In this document: positions 47,474 to 58,234 of the stretch, in pieces
Layout: each line of letters begins with the position of its first letter
How positions within the stretch are numbered: the stretch's first letter is position 1
Assembly: GCF_900005765.1 (NCBI RefSeq)
Contig: NC_041686.1
Coordinates: 62,001-126,000, forward strand
Direction of reading: 5' to 3'
Source of the DNA: Plasmodium relictum
Taxonomy: Eukaryota > Apicomplexa > Aconoidasida > Haemosporida > Plasmodiidae
DNA: 64,000 nucleotides
The notes under the pieces: generated by a model
Databases searched by the model: none
Told to the model about the DNA's origin: nothing
The model's input: only the letters and a program-made list of their open reading frames with translations
Translations under genes and position numbers: made by a program

Positions 47474-48557
47474 TTAATCTAACAAATTAGGATTATTTGT
47501 TAATTCATTCAAAATAACACTTTTATTCACTGGTAAAGAATTAAAAAAGGCATGCACCTTATTATCTATAAAACATTTACAATAAAATATTAGTTCATAA
47601 TTTTTATCACTGTATATATTTCTTAATTTATTTGATATACGTAACTCATCAAATCTTATAGAAAAGTAAATTCTATTAAAATGTTTACAATCATTATATA
47701 ATGGCTGTATTTCTTGTTTATATTTATCTCCTATTTCATAACCAAGGTGTAGTGGAATAGTATATACTATTGATGGAGACTCCAATAAAGTGTATTTTAT
47801 TTTAATCTTTAAAAGAAAAGAAAATATATATTAAATTAAAATAATATTTGTTATTTTGTTTAATAAATTTATTTATTTTTTTTTTTTTTATATATTTATA
47901 CAGATAATTTAGTTGGAAATACATTTTCGTCGTTATTTAATGGAATATTAATTTCACTTCTATAACTTAAAGGAATATGATCGGTTGATTTTTGCAATCC
48001 TAATAATAATTAAAAGAATATAATAACTTCATATATTAAAATTATAATTTTAATAAAATACTTATGAGAATTAGATTTTATTATATATTTTATTTTTTAA
48101 ACCTCCGTTATATAACAAACAGCTATAATTTATTCCTATAGGATAATAGAAAAATTTAACATTTTCTGAACTGAATATATATGATAAAATAGTATTATTA
48201 CGAATATTTAATTCTATATTTAATTTTCCTCCAATAATAATCTTATCATTTTTTGATAAAAAATGAAATACGTTTTTATCATTTTGAATTATATTTATTT
48301 CAGGTGTATAGGATGTAGTTAAAAACCCTAGTAGTATTCCTAAAAAATTGCAAATATAAATGTATATGAGTATTGCATATATATACACATATCGTATATA
48401 TTTTTATTTTTTTATCCTTTAAACCTCCTATAAAACAAATGATAAAAAGTATCATTAAATAAATCATATTCATGAAAATCACTTTCTTGTTCACATTTCT
48501 TTTTTTGGAAAATTCATTCGCAAATATTTTTTTTTTATAACTCATTTCACTTCCCAT
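47474..48557 (-). CDS. Type II membrane protein with LEA-2-like ectodomain, four exons
   Basis: Exons 48425-48557, 48103-48339, 47902-47999 and 47474-47806 give 266 residues. All introns are GT-AG and all phases agree: CFIGG|ILLGF, LLYNGG|LQKS and KLSV-type end joining IKIKYTLLE. The frames starting at 47785 and 48388 begin at non-ATG codons because they are internal exons. A basic cytosolic N-terminus (KKKIFANEFSKKRNVNKK) precedes one membrane helix at about 26-51, predicting an N-in, C-out topology. The ectodomain has a beta-rich run: KLNIELNIRNNT, then YIFSSENVKFFYYP and a later INIPLNN strand. This order resembles the LEA-2/NHL fold (v-l-x-v-x-N-P-N followed by v-x-y-y-x-g) found in TMEM106-like and plant NDR1/HIN1-like proteins. 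No cysteine pairing pattern is evident. The gene model is firm; the fold is a guess. Confidence 0.75.
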
Positions 48558-49134
48558 AATTATACAGTCATATTAAAAAATTTACAAAAAATAAAAATAA
48601 ATAATGAAAGGTGCTTGCATCAATGAATGATATAAGAAAAAATTTCATTTGTAATTTTACCAGTAATATAAATTAAAATTTAATATAAATAAGATAAAAA
48701 TTTAATAAAAGTAAAATACTTTAATGTTTTAAAAGAAAATAGGGGGAAAAAAAAATTGTATATATATATGTTTTAAAAAAAATGAGATGAATTTATTTAA
48801 GCCTTGATTACAAAAAAAAAAAAAAAAAGAAAAAAAATAATTTTTTTTTAAATAAGACTTTAGATTACAACATAATAATTTATATTTCACATATTTCCTA
48901 AATTTTGTATATTATATATATATGTATTTTTTTTTTTATTTTTAAATTAAAAAATGTTTAATTGTTTTTCTAAAAAAAAAATTTAATAAAATGATATGAA
49001 TCTTAAAAACTTTAAAACTTATATACTTTTCTAAAGGTTATTATTTTTTTTTTAACAAGTTATTAATATGTTTCTTAATTTACTATCATTTTTTTAACAT
49101 AAAAATTATAATAATTGTGTATATTATTGTTCTT
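48558..49134. other. Divergent intergenic region
   Basis: The 577 bases between the starts of the LEA-2-like gene (-) and the carrier gene (+) must serve as a shared promoter. Only A/T tracts are visible, with a poly-A block near 48,811-48,840. Confidence 0.5.
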
Positions 49135-50504
49135 ATGGAAAATTATTATTTAAAAAAAAAAAAAAAAATTAGATATAAAGAATTATATATAACAACGTTC
49201 TTAACTCATGGGGGATCAAATTTAATTTCTAAATTTATTGTATCACCTTTAGAGAGAATTGTAATTATTAAACAAACACAACCAGTTTTATTTAGAAATG
49301 TTTTAGTTCAGTCATCTTTTACTTACAAAAATATAATAAGAAGTGAAGAAAAAAAATATTATATATATATATTTATCCCTAATATTTACCCTTAATATTT
49401 ATTATATACAAAATATACTCTTTTTTTTCTTTTCATTTCTTTTAATTATATATATAATTATTTTTTTTTTATTTTAGGTATTTATATGAATCAAGGTTTG
49501 ACATGTTTTTGGTGGGGATATAATGCGAATATTTTGAATTTTCTATCGTTTAGTTTTTTAAGATTACTATTTCATGACAAAATAAAATATATTCTATCAT
49601 TAGAGAATAATAAAAATAATTTTTTAATGAACTTTTTTTTATTATATGCATCAAGTTGCTTGGCTGTATCAATTACATATCCATTAGATGTAGCTCATAC
49701 CTATATGACTTTGAATCACGAAAAAATAAAAAATAAAAAATTATACAACAGAAGTATTTTTTTTTTTATATATGATCAATTATTAAAAAAAAGTAAATAC
49801 AATAAAAATAATATATGCATTTATATCATATTTTTGTTTTTTTATATTAATTATAATAATATTCTAATAAGTATAGCATAATATTCTTTAATATATATGT
49901 TTTACTTTCACTATATTACATTATTTCTTGTTCTTAATTTTAATAAGTATATTTCATATATATTTTCATTTAATTATTTTTTATAATTATTAATTTCTTT
50001 TTTTTTTTTAAAGAAATTAGAAATATATACTGTGGATACAGCTTATGTCTTCTTAATTTTATTCCATATTTGTTGATAACAACAAAGTTGAATGATTTAT
50101 TTACAAAATATTTTATTGAATTACATTTGAATAGAAATAATGATGAGTTAATAAATATTGAAAAGGGTAGGCACATAAGTGAAGAATATAAGAAATTATT
50201 CAACAAATCTCCTAGTTTTTTTTTTTATATCTTTTTAGGGGTATTAACCGGCTATACAGCACAAATAATAACATACCCTTTAGAAACAATCAGAAAAAAA
50301 TATCAATATTATAAATTGTATGAACAAAATTTTCCCAAATCATTAAATCATTATAATTATCTAAACAATACAAAAACAAAACATATTGTAAACAGAATTT
50401 CTAATAATTATAAAGGATTTTTAATGCATTCCTTTAAGTTAATACCTGAATACTTTATTTTTAGTTTTTTTTTTTATTATGTTAAGAATAATATGCCAAT
50501 ATAA
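49135..50504 (+). CDS. Mitochondrial carrier family protein, ADP/ATP-carrier-like, degenerate
   Basis: Exons 49135-49342, 49478-49792 and 50014-50504 give 337 residues, the carrier size. The frame is open 18 bases upstream from a GTG; the first ATG is at 49135. Joins read NIIRS|IYMNQGLTCFWWG and LLKK|KIRNIYCGYS. Three repeats are recognisable by their signature: SPLERIVI (P38), TYPLDVAHTY and TYPLETIRKK, each followed by an IYxNQG/IYCGYS/YKGF-type second half. In canonical members the sixth position after P is Lys/Arg; here it is Val in repeat 1, His in repeat 2 and Arg in repeat 3, so two of three matrix salt bridges look broken. The RRRMMM mark of true ADP/ATP carriers is absent (RKKYQY). 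It probably sits in an organelle inner membrane; its substrate cannot be predicted. Confidence 0.85.
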
Positions 50505-51282
50505 TGCATCTTTCTTTTCAAATTTTAATACTTTTGTTTCTTATTTGATTTTCGATTTTAATTTTTTTTTATTAATTTTTTTAATATTTCATTTATGAAT
50601 TTTTTTTTTTTTTTTCTTATAAATAATGATTTTTATTTTTTATTTGTTCCATTTCTGAAATTTTTAATTTCTATAATATTTTTTTTTTTTTCTGCTGTTC
50701 AAAAGTATACATTTTATTAAAATATTTTTTTTAATTATTAAACATTTCTATATGTTTTTAATTTTTTTTTTTTTTAAGACATTTAATGTGATATTATAAT
50801 ATTAATTTTGTTTAATTTTAATTAATAATATCTTTTAATATAACATTAGTATTTTTCTTCCTTAATGTTTTTTTTTTTATTTTTAATATGTTCTTAATGA
50901 TCTATTTTTTTTAATTCGTGAATTTAAGTATATTTTTTTTTTTTTTTTTTTTTTTGTCTATGATATGTACCTATTATCAAAGAAAACAATTTTATTTTTA
51001 TTTCTTTATTGAAAATTTTTATTTTATAAATTATGTATAGCAAATAAGGCATATGAATAATATTTTATCTTTTAGCAATTATCAAAGGGTAAAATATATT
51101 AATAGAAATATTAAAAAAAAAGGAAATGAACGAGTTGCTAAAAATAATTATATTATTATTTGCAAAAAACATACGAGTTATATAAATAAATGATAAATAT
51201 TATATGCAATACATTAATTATATTCCTATGTCTACAAATACTAATTTTAACTATATTGAACTGAAAAGAGAAGAAAACAAAA
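50505..51282. other. Intergenic, T-rich
   Basis: Between two plus-strand genes. The first 450 bases are very T-rich, including a run of about 19 T near 50,934-50,955, and could be the carrier 3' UTR and a nucleosome-free region; the last 250 are A-rich and likely the next 5' UTR. Confidence 0.5.
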
Positions 51283-52212
51283 ATGCAGAAAATTTTCATA
51301 AAATTAAAAAATTATAATATTTTAAGAATAGAAAAAAAATATGGTGGTACATCTTTACTAACAAAAATTGGCCAATCTTTCAATCAAGAAAATTTAAAAA
51401 ATATGAAGATGAAATTAAATTATGAAAAAGATTCAACTAGCATATTAAAAAATTCAGATACTAACGTATTTAAAAATTTTATTGATATATTCAGAAAAAC
51501 TAATATAAAAGATAAATTGAAAATGAATGATAGCGAAAAGAAAGAAAAGGAATTTTTTGAATATTATATGAAATGTTTAATGAAATATGAAGGAATTTTT
51601 ACATATAAAAAGTTTCAATTATTTTTAAAAGATTTATGTGATTATTTTAATCTTTTTAGTATACGGTACAAATATAAAAAAAAAATTAATCCGCAATTGG
51701 AAAAATTAAAAAAACAGTATGAAGTATTAAATTCCTTTTTACCATATGAACTGGATTCAGATGATTATAAAATATTTCATAAAGAAAGTAAAAAATACTT
51801 AGCTCAGTCATGTAATGTTGACATAAAATTTATTGATGAATTATTATTATTCCATGATTCGTTAAAGACAGATAGGACTTGGTTTTATAGGAGAATATTA
51901 TTAAAAAGAAAATTACCTGAAAGCTTTGAAGAAAGAGAAATTGAGGCACCATTCGATAGACCTGTTACTAAAACTTTTAATTATAACATAAAAGAATCAT
52001 CATTGGAATATGAAGAATATCTTAATAAAAATTCTAGAAAATTAAAATTCAAAAAATGGTATTCTAAAAAACATCCATGGTTTAGAAAAAATACATCTGG
52101 TAAAGACAGATGGAGAATTAGACCATATACAAAAAAATTTCCATATTTATATTATTCTCGTATACCTAAATATCTATATTTATCTAGAAATAAACCAAAA
52201 ATTAAAAATTAA
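51283..52212 (+). CDS. Basic, probably mitochondrial protein with an SRP54-M-like segment
   Basis: Single exon, 309 residues, ATG with a favourable AAAA context. The N-terminus (MQKIFIKLKNYNILRIEKK) is basic and amphipathic without acid residues for the first 16, as in mitochondrial presequences. Residues of about 150-215 (PYELDSDDYKIFHKESKKYL, then AQSCNVDIKFIDELLLFHDSL) have the helix order of the SRP54 signal-sequence-binding M domain: an acidic turn, a helix ending in Arg/Lys-x-x-x-A, a short Ser/Gly-like turn, then V-x-x-L-L-x-x-F. The Gly that normally marks this turn is absent. The C-terminus is very basic and aromatic (KKWYSKKHPWFRKN, RWRIRPYTKKFPYLYY), as in mitoribosomal proteins. 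A role in the mitochondrial ribosome or membrane insertion is inference. Confidence 0.75.
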   Translation: MQKIFIKLKNYNILRIEKKYGGTSLLTKIGQSFNQENLKNMKMKLNYEKDSTSILKNSDTNVFKNFIDIFRKTNIKDKLKMNDSEKKEKEFFEYYMKCLMKYEGIFTYKKFQLFLKDLCDYFNLFSIRYKYKKKINPQLEKLKKQYEVLNSFLPYELDSDDYKIFHKESKKYLAQSCNVDIKFIDELLLFHDSLKTDRTWFYRRILLKRKLPESFEEREIEAPFDRPVTKTFNYNIKESSLEYEEYLNKNSRKLKFKKWYSKKHPWFRKNTSGKDRWRIRPYTKKFPYLYYSRIPKYLYLSRNKPKIKN

Positions 52213-52304
52213 AATATTTGAAGAAAAAAAAATTCACAAAAAAAAAATTATTCTATTATTAAATATTTCAAAATTTCCATATATTAACACATAAAACAGA
52301 TATA

Positions 52305-52336
<32 letters not shown>

Positions 52337-52413
52337 TGAATAAAAATATTTATAAGGAAAATATGTATATATATTTATACATACAAAAAAAAAAAAAAAA
52401 AAAAAAAAATATT

Positions 52414-54567
52414 TCAAATAATTTTAATTAATTTTTTTAATACAAAATTTTCTGTTCTCTTTTCCAACATATCTATAGAAATATTATTTTCATTTATATT
52501 TTTTAAACCTATATTTTTTAAAATATTAAGAGAAATTTGAGGTATAACTGGATACATAAAAATAGAAAAAAATTTGATGCTTTCTAATGTTTCATATATT
52601 ATCGAATTGAATTGATAAGAATTATTTATATAATTCCAAGGTTTCTTATGAACAAAAAATTTATTAACATTTTTTATTAATGTCATTATATTTTCTAAAA
52701 AGAGAGGAAATTCCATTTTTTTTGTAAAGTTAATTAATTTTTCTTTTATATCTCTACACTCATTTAAAATAGAAGAATTATTATAGTCATCCGTTTTTAT
52801 TTCTTGAATTATTTTATAATTATTTACAAGGCATAATGATAATACCCTATACAGTAAATTCCCTACATTATTACGAAGAAATAATTCAAAAGCTTGTAAA
52901 TTTTTTTCTTTAAAATTTTTATCTTCATATATATTGGCGCATCCAATAAAATATATTCGTATTACATCAGAATTATATTTTTCTAATAAAGTAAAAGGAC
53001 TTACAATATTATTTAAACTTTTTGACATTTTTATATTTTTATTCTTTATCAAACCATGACAAAGTATTTTTTCAGGAAACTTTAAATTTAAGCTTTTTAA
53101 TAAACACATATAAAGAATACCATGAAATTTTAATATATCTTTTCCTATTATTTGAATAAAAGGATTCCATGCCTTTTCAAATAGATTAAAAAAATTAATA
53201 TTATTAATTTTATTAATACTATTATTATTATTATTATTATCATTATTATGAATATTATTGTTGCCATCTTTATTATTATTAATGTTTACTAAATTTAAAA
53301 TATCTTCATATGAACAAAGAATATCACTTGTTTTTATGTTTTCTGAACTTAAAAAATCATTAGAAAATAAATTATGAGAAGTATGATATTCATTGTTTTT
53401 CTTTTTATGTTTTAAGCTGTTTTTTTTAATTATATACAGTATAGATGATATATACGATAACAGCGCATCAAACCACACATATATAGTTCCTTTTTCTTCT
53501 CCAGGGATTTTTATTCCCCAATTAGTATTATATCTACTTATGCAAATATTTTTTAAATCATTTTTTAAAAAAAATATTATTTCCTTTTGTAAATAATTTG
53601 GAAATATATAATTCTCATTGCTTTCATAAAAATCAATCAAGAATTCTTGAAATTTTATTATATTAAAAAAATAACTATTCTCTTCTTCAATATATATTAC
53701 ATTTTCTTTATTTTTTTTTTCTTTTAACTCTATTTCACCTAAATATCTTTCTTCACTTATGTCATAATACCCTTTGTAAACATCTTTATATATATAATTA
53801 TTATTTATTAAATAACTCCATATATTTTGAACAAAGGATTTATGAAATTCATTAGATGTTCTATAGAATAAATTTATTTTTATATCTAATTCATTATTCA
53901 TTTTTTTGTAATATTTGCAAATATTATCAATATGTTCATTATTAGTTATATTCATTTTTTTTGATTTCAATTCTATCTTCAGACCATGTTCATCCATTCC
54001 TGAAAAAAAAATCAATTTCCTTTCATTTTCATTTCTTAATTTTTCAAATCTACTTATTACGTCGCCTAATATATTACAATAGGCATGTCCTATGTGAGGT
54101 TTATCATTCCCATAATAAAGTGGTGTGCTCATAAAAAGACACTTTTCATTTTTATCTGATTTTTTTAAATAATCTAATATATTATCTATATCATCATTAT
54201 TTATATACTCATTTTTTATTTTATTATTTATTTTATCACTAACTACATCAATGTTATATTTATTTAACTCATTTTTCATTAAAATTTTTGAGCCATTTCT
54301 AATAGATACTAATTTGTTTAGTTTTACCTGTATTATATTATTTATTTTTTGTTCGCACCCATTTTTAGGATAATTTTTTACAAATAAATATTTCTTAGGT
54401 CTTACTATATAAACATATAATTTTACTTTTCTCTTTAGGTTATCAAAGGGATCATTTTTTATTTTCTTACAATAGGAAAGAGAATAACAAAAAACAATTT
54501 TTTCCTTAAAAATTTTTATTATTAATATAGTATTAAAATATATGAAAAATAAAAGAAAATATTTCAT
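52414..54567 (-). CDS. Methionyl-tRNA synthetase, organellar (probably apicoplast)
   Basis: Class I aminoacyl-tRNA synthetase that charges tRNA-Met. Single exon, 717 residues. The Rossmann core starts with FMSTPLYYGNDKPHIGHAYC; HIGH is at 158-161 and the KMSKS loop at 513-517 (IKMSKSLNN). SGMDEHGLKIE, GTIYVWFDALLSYISS and KDILKFHGILYM are the usual methionine-site blocks. KPWNY and a helical anticodon domain follow. There is no C-terminal tRNA-binding or GST-like appendage, so it is the short bacterial/organellar type. The first 130 residues precede the core: a hydrophobic signal-like segment (2-28) and then a Lys/Asn-rich stretch, the bipartite form expected for apicoplast import; dual mitochondrial targeting cannot be excluded. 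An Asn/Ile-rich insert near 430-460 interrupts the core before FNLFEKAWNPFIQ. The convergent neighbour ends only 201 bases away. Confidence 0.93.
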   Translation of the reverse strand: MKYFLLFFIYFNTILIIKIFKEKIVFCYSLSYCKKIKNDPFDNLKRKVKLYVYIVRPKKYLFVKNYPKNGCEQKINNIIQVKLNKLVSIRNGSKILMKNELNKYNIDVVSDKINNKIKNEYINNDDIDNILDYLKKSDKNEKCLFMSTPLYYGNDKPHIGHAYCNILGDVISRFEKLRNENERKLIFFSGMDEHGLKIELKSKKMNITNNEHIDNICKYYKKMNNELDIKINLFYRTSNEFHKSFVQNIWSYLINNNYIYKDVYKGYYDISEERYLGEIELKEKKNKENVIYIEEENSYFFNIIKFQEFLIDFYESNENYIFPNYLQKEIIFFLKNDLKNICISRYNTNWGIKIPGEEKGTIYVWFDALLSYISSILYIIKKNSLKHKKKNNEYHTSHNLFSNDFLSSENIKTSDILCSYEDILNLVNINNNKDGNNNIHNNDNNNNNNSINKINNINFFNLFEKAWNPFIQIIGKDILKFHGILYMCLLKSLNLKFPEKILCHGLIKNKNIKMSKSLNNIVSPFTLLEKYNSDVIRIYFIGCANIYEDKNFKEKNLQAFELFLRNNVGNLLYRVLSLCLVNNYKIIQEIKTDDYNNSSILNECRDIKEKLINFTKKMEFPLFLENIMTLIKNVNKFFVHKKPWNYINNSYQFNSIIYETLESIKFFSIFMYPVIPQISLNILKNIGLKNINENNISIDMLEKRTENFVLKKLIKII

Positions 54568-55120
54568 AATTTCTTTTAATTTTGTAATTTTTTTTTGTTA
54601 TAGTATTTAAAAATATATACCCTAATACTATATAGAATCTGTAATTTTTAACTCATTTTTTTAAAATAATAAATTTATAATTTAATTATTTTATTTATTA
54701 TAATATTTTCACTTTTTTTTTTTGTAAAAACATTTTATGAAAAATAAATTTGCAACATTGAAGTTAATAATGAGGATTTTCTTTTATAAACATATTTTGT
54801 AGAGAATAAAAAAAAATAAAAATCCAAAAATTTAAGATTTTTTATTTTATTATAAAAAGCATGTTGTCAAAAATATAATATAAAAAAAAATAAAGTAAAA
54901 TAACATAAAATATATATAAGTATTGTATATTTTCATTTTTTCTTATTTTTTCTGTGAAGAAAATTTGTATAGAATAAACTGAAAAGGCATATAAATAAAT
55001 ATCGTATATTTATTATAATTTAATTTTTTTTTTTTTTTATTGTCTCAATTAAGATATAAAAAATTTAGTAAGTTTTTGTTTTTGTTTTTATTTTTTTTGT
55101 TTTTTTGAGTAAAATTTAAA
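54568..55120. other. Divergent intergenic region between MetRS and UTP25
   Basis: The 553 bases between two ATGs on opposite strands must hold both promoters. Only A/T tracts are seen. The two products work in unrelated pathways, so co-regulation is not implied. Confidence 0.5.
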
Positions 55121-58100
55121 ATGAGTAGAAATAATAGAAAAAATAAAAAAAGAGCAACATTAAATGAACTGTATGAGTTGGAATTTGTAAAAAAAGAAAA
55201 AAAGAAATTAAAAAAATTAAATTTTTACAACAAAAAAGATGATGAATTGATAAAGCAAACAAACAATGAAAATAATAAGGAAAATAAGTTGAATGGTATT
55301 TTACTGAAAAAGTATGAACAATTAAAGAAGTTTGAAGAACAACAAAAATGTAAATTCTTAGGAGAAGAAAAAAAAAAAAGGGCATATGAAGAATTTTTAA
55401 AAATTTTGAAAGATAAGAAAAAAAAAGATATAAATAATACTTCAAGTAATGAAATAAATCACTCAGAAAGTGTTTCTTCCAATGACAGCATAGCATATAG
55501 TAATAAGAGAGATGACAAAAATGAACAGGAAAGAACTCATGAAAAAATGAAACAAGATCAGATTGAAAATGAAAATATAATGAATAATAGAAAAAGAAAA
55601 AATAATGATGAAATATATATGTTTTCTTTAATAAAAAATATAAAAAATCAGAATAATTATTTAAAAATAAATAATGAAAATTGTAACAACATTTTTAATG
55701 AAATGCCTATTAATGATAATAATGTATGTTATAATAAAATTAACAATATTAGTAGTTTTAATAATAATAATAATAATAGTATAAATTTTAATAAAAGCAA
55801 TATCACAAATAACATAAATATTTATAAAACTTTACCTATTGATGACGATAATATAAATTTTAATAATAATGTCAATAATAATAATAGTTATAATATTAAT
55901 AATAACGTTAATTATACAAACATTTGCAATATTAATTCTTATTATTGTAAAATTTATAATGCCAATAGTATTTACAGTAATTATAATAATGAAACATATA
56001 AGTTATATGAAAATAAAATGGATTACTATTTTACTTTTTGTCAGAACATAGATGAGAGATTTATTGAAGAATTTTGTAAAAAAAAGTTAAATAAAAAAAA
56101 GAAAATAGATGAAGAACAAACAAATAAAAATAAAACTATTGAAAATATTTATGTGTCTTCTAATTTATTTTTAGAAACTAATATTTTTAAGAAAAAAGAA
56201 AATAGTGAAAAGGAATATACAAGCCAAATTTTTAATAATATTGAAATTAAACCACATTTTTTTTGTAATTATTTTGAAAAAAATCACATATCTTACTATT
56301 TGATGAATATTTTAGATACAGAGCCAAAATGTATTTTAGATGAAGAGAATTTTTATAATATTGATAAAAATATAACTTTTAATTTAAAAAGATATCTTGC
56401 CTTTTTTAAGCATCCCATTGCGTATTTTAGCAATGTTATATATAAATATATAGAAGATTATTATAATATTAAAATAAAAAAAATAGTGCATAATGAGAGA
56501 GAGAAAGAGGAGAAGGAGAAAAAAGAAGATGAAGTTAAAGATGAAGATAAAAATGAAGATAAAAAGAGTGATGATAACAATGAAATTATAGAACAAAGTA
56601 TAAATTTAAAAACTAATAAAAAAAAAAAAAAAATCTTTTTTGATATTTCTGATGTTATGAAAAGCGAAGAAATGAAAAGTTATTTTCATTATATTAATTC
56701 ATATGTAGATGTTTTATATGCAAATAAAAACGTTTTGAATAGCCATTTTATAAGATTATTAAATAGTATACATATTTTAAATCATTTAAAAAAAAAAAGG
56801 AAAAGAAGAAAATATATAAATAAGAAAATAGAAAAGTTAGAAAGAGTTGAACAGGTAAAAAAGGAAAACATAGAAATAAAAGAGGATTTTTGTGATGAAA
56901 GTTTTGCTAGACCTAAGATTTTGATTTTATGCAGCTTTAGATATATCACTAAAGAATATATTGATTTAATTTGTAATTTACTAACACTCACTGAAGTAAA
57001 AAATAAGAATAAATTTTTGAATGAGTATGATATTACGAAGGATGAAAGAAAAAAAATGAAGGAAATATATTCAAAAAAAAGAAAAACTCTTGACTATATA
57101 AATTTATATCGAGGTAATAATGATGATTGTTTCAGATGTGGAATAAAGTTATTAGAAAATGAGAAAAAAATTCAACTATATAGTCCATTTTATGATAGTG
57201 ATATCTTAATATGTTCTCCTCTTGGCTTAGATATTATTATTAAAGAAAGTAAAAAAGAGGAAGATTTTGATATGGACAGTGAAAGTTCTGACAATTACGA
57301 TTTAAAAGATGAAAATATATCAAAAAGAAATAAAAATAATAAATCGCAAAAACAAAAAAAAAAAAAAAATAGTAACAGTAAAAAGAAGTTATATGAGTAT
57401 GATTTTTTATCATCTATCGAAATTTTGATAATAGACCAAATAGATACAATATTAATGCAAAACTTATTAATATTAAAAAATGTATTAAATTTTATAAATA
57501 AGCCTTTATTAAGGTGGGGAAATGCTAATATAAATCGAATACCTAAATATATAATAAATGGATTTTTAAAAAATTATAGACAAACAATAATATCTTCTAG
57601 TATTTTAGATACAAATTTTATTTCCTTAATTCAATCAGCTGATAATTTTAGATCATATTTAAAATTATTTATAAAAAATGATGATAATATTTTATTGCAG
57701 GTAAGAGATCTTAATATTAATCAATATTTTAAAAAAATTGAATGTGATAGTATTTTAAAAATAGAAGAAAGTATAATAGATTTCATCTCAACAAATGTAA
57801 TTGATATTTTATCTAATATAAATCAACTAATTATCTTTTTACCAACATATATAGAATACATAAGAATATATGAAATATTAAAAAAAAATGATATTACTTT
57901 TAAGGGCATTAATGAATATACAGATGAAAAAAAACGCATAAAAATTCTGAAATTGTTTAAATTTAAAAGAATTAATATTTTATTAATTACTGGTCGTTTA
58001 ATGTTTTATGAAAGATGCACTTTTAAAGGAGCAAATAATGTTATTTTTTTTTCTCCTCCCAAATTTATTTTTATGTATTATGAATTAATTAAAGATTTAA

Positions 58101-58234
58101 CTAAAAATTCTAATTCATCCTCTATATGTTATTACACAAAATATCACACATACGAATTAGAAAGAATAGTAGGGCAAAGTAGAGCTTTACAATTGATAAA
58201 GGAAAATAATGGGAAAATTACCTTGTTTAAATAA
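55121..58234 (+). CDS. U3 snoRNP-associated protein UTP25 (DEF family)
   Basis: Nucleolar protein of the small-subunit processome needed for 18S rRNA maturation; related to DEAD-box helicases but without a working ATPase site. Single exon, 1,037 residues (human about 760). The N-terminus is basic (MSRNNRKNKKRATLNEL). Asn-rich filler lies around 200-290. Family blocks: HPIAYFSNVIYKY near 430; RPKILILCSFRYITKEYI from about 596; FLSSIEILIIDQIDTILMQN with the family's IDQ-x-D at about 771-775; RWGNANINRIPKYI, FIPTYIEYIRI-like and NNVIFFSPPKFIFMYYELI; and near the end TYELERIVGQSRA, the UTP25 counterpart of LERIVG-x-x-RA. No GKT Walker A is present where a helicase would need it, consistent with the family. 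The start ATG and the stop are clear. Confidence 0.93.
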   Translation: MSRNNRKNKKRATLNELYELEFVKKEKKKLKKLNFYNKKDDELIKQTNNENNKENKLNGILLKKYEQLKKFEEQQKCKFLGEEKKKRAYEEFLKILKDKKKKDINNTSSNEINHSESVSSNDSIAYSNKRDDKNEQERTHEKMKQDQIENENIMNNRKRKNNDEIYMFSLIKNIKNQNNYLKINNENCNNIFNEMPINDNNVCYNKINNISSFNNNNNNSINFNKSNITNNINIYKTLPIDDDNINFNNNVNNNNSYNINNNVNYTNICNINSYYCKIYNANSIYSNYNNETYKLYENKMDYYFTFCQNIDERFIEEFCKKKLNKKKKIDEEQTNKNKTIENIYVSSNLFLETNIFKKKENSEKEYTSQIFNNIEIKPHFFCNYFEKNHISYYLMNILDTEPKCILDEENFYNIDKNITFNLKRYLAFFKHPIAYFSNVIYKYIEDYYNIKIKKIVHNEREKEEKEKKEDEVKDEDKNEDKKSDDNNEIIEQSINLKTNKKKKKIFFDISDVMKSEEMKSYFHYINSYVDVLYANKNVLNSHFIRLLNSIHILNHLKKKRKRRKYINKKIEKLERVEQVKKENIEIKEDFCDESFARPKILILCSFRYITKEYIDLICNLLTLTEVKNKNKFLNEYDITKDERKKMKEIYSKKRKTLDYINLYRGNNDDCFRCGIKLLENEKKIQLYSPFYDSDILICSPLGLDIIIKESKKEEDFDMDSESSDNYDLKDENISKRNKNNKSQKQKKKKNSNSKKKLYEYDFLSSIEILIIDQIDTILMQNLLILKNVLNFINKPLLRWGNANINRIPKYIINGFLKNYRQTIISSSILDTNFISLIQSADNFRSYLKLFIKNDDNILLQVRDLNINQYFKKIECDSILKIEESIIDFISTNVIDILSNINQLIIFLPTYIEYIRIYEILKKNDITFKGINEYTDEKKRIKILKLFKFKRINILLITGRLMFYERCTFKGANNVIFFSPPKFIFMYYELIKDLTKNSNSSSICYYTKYHTYELERIVGQSRALQLIKENNGKITLFK

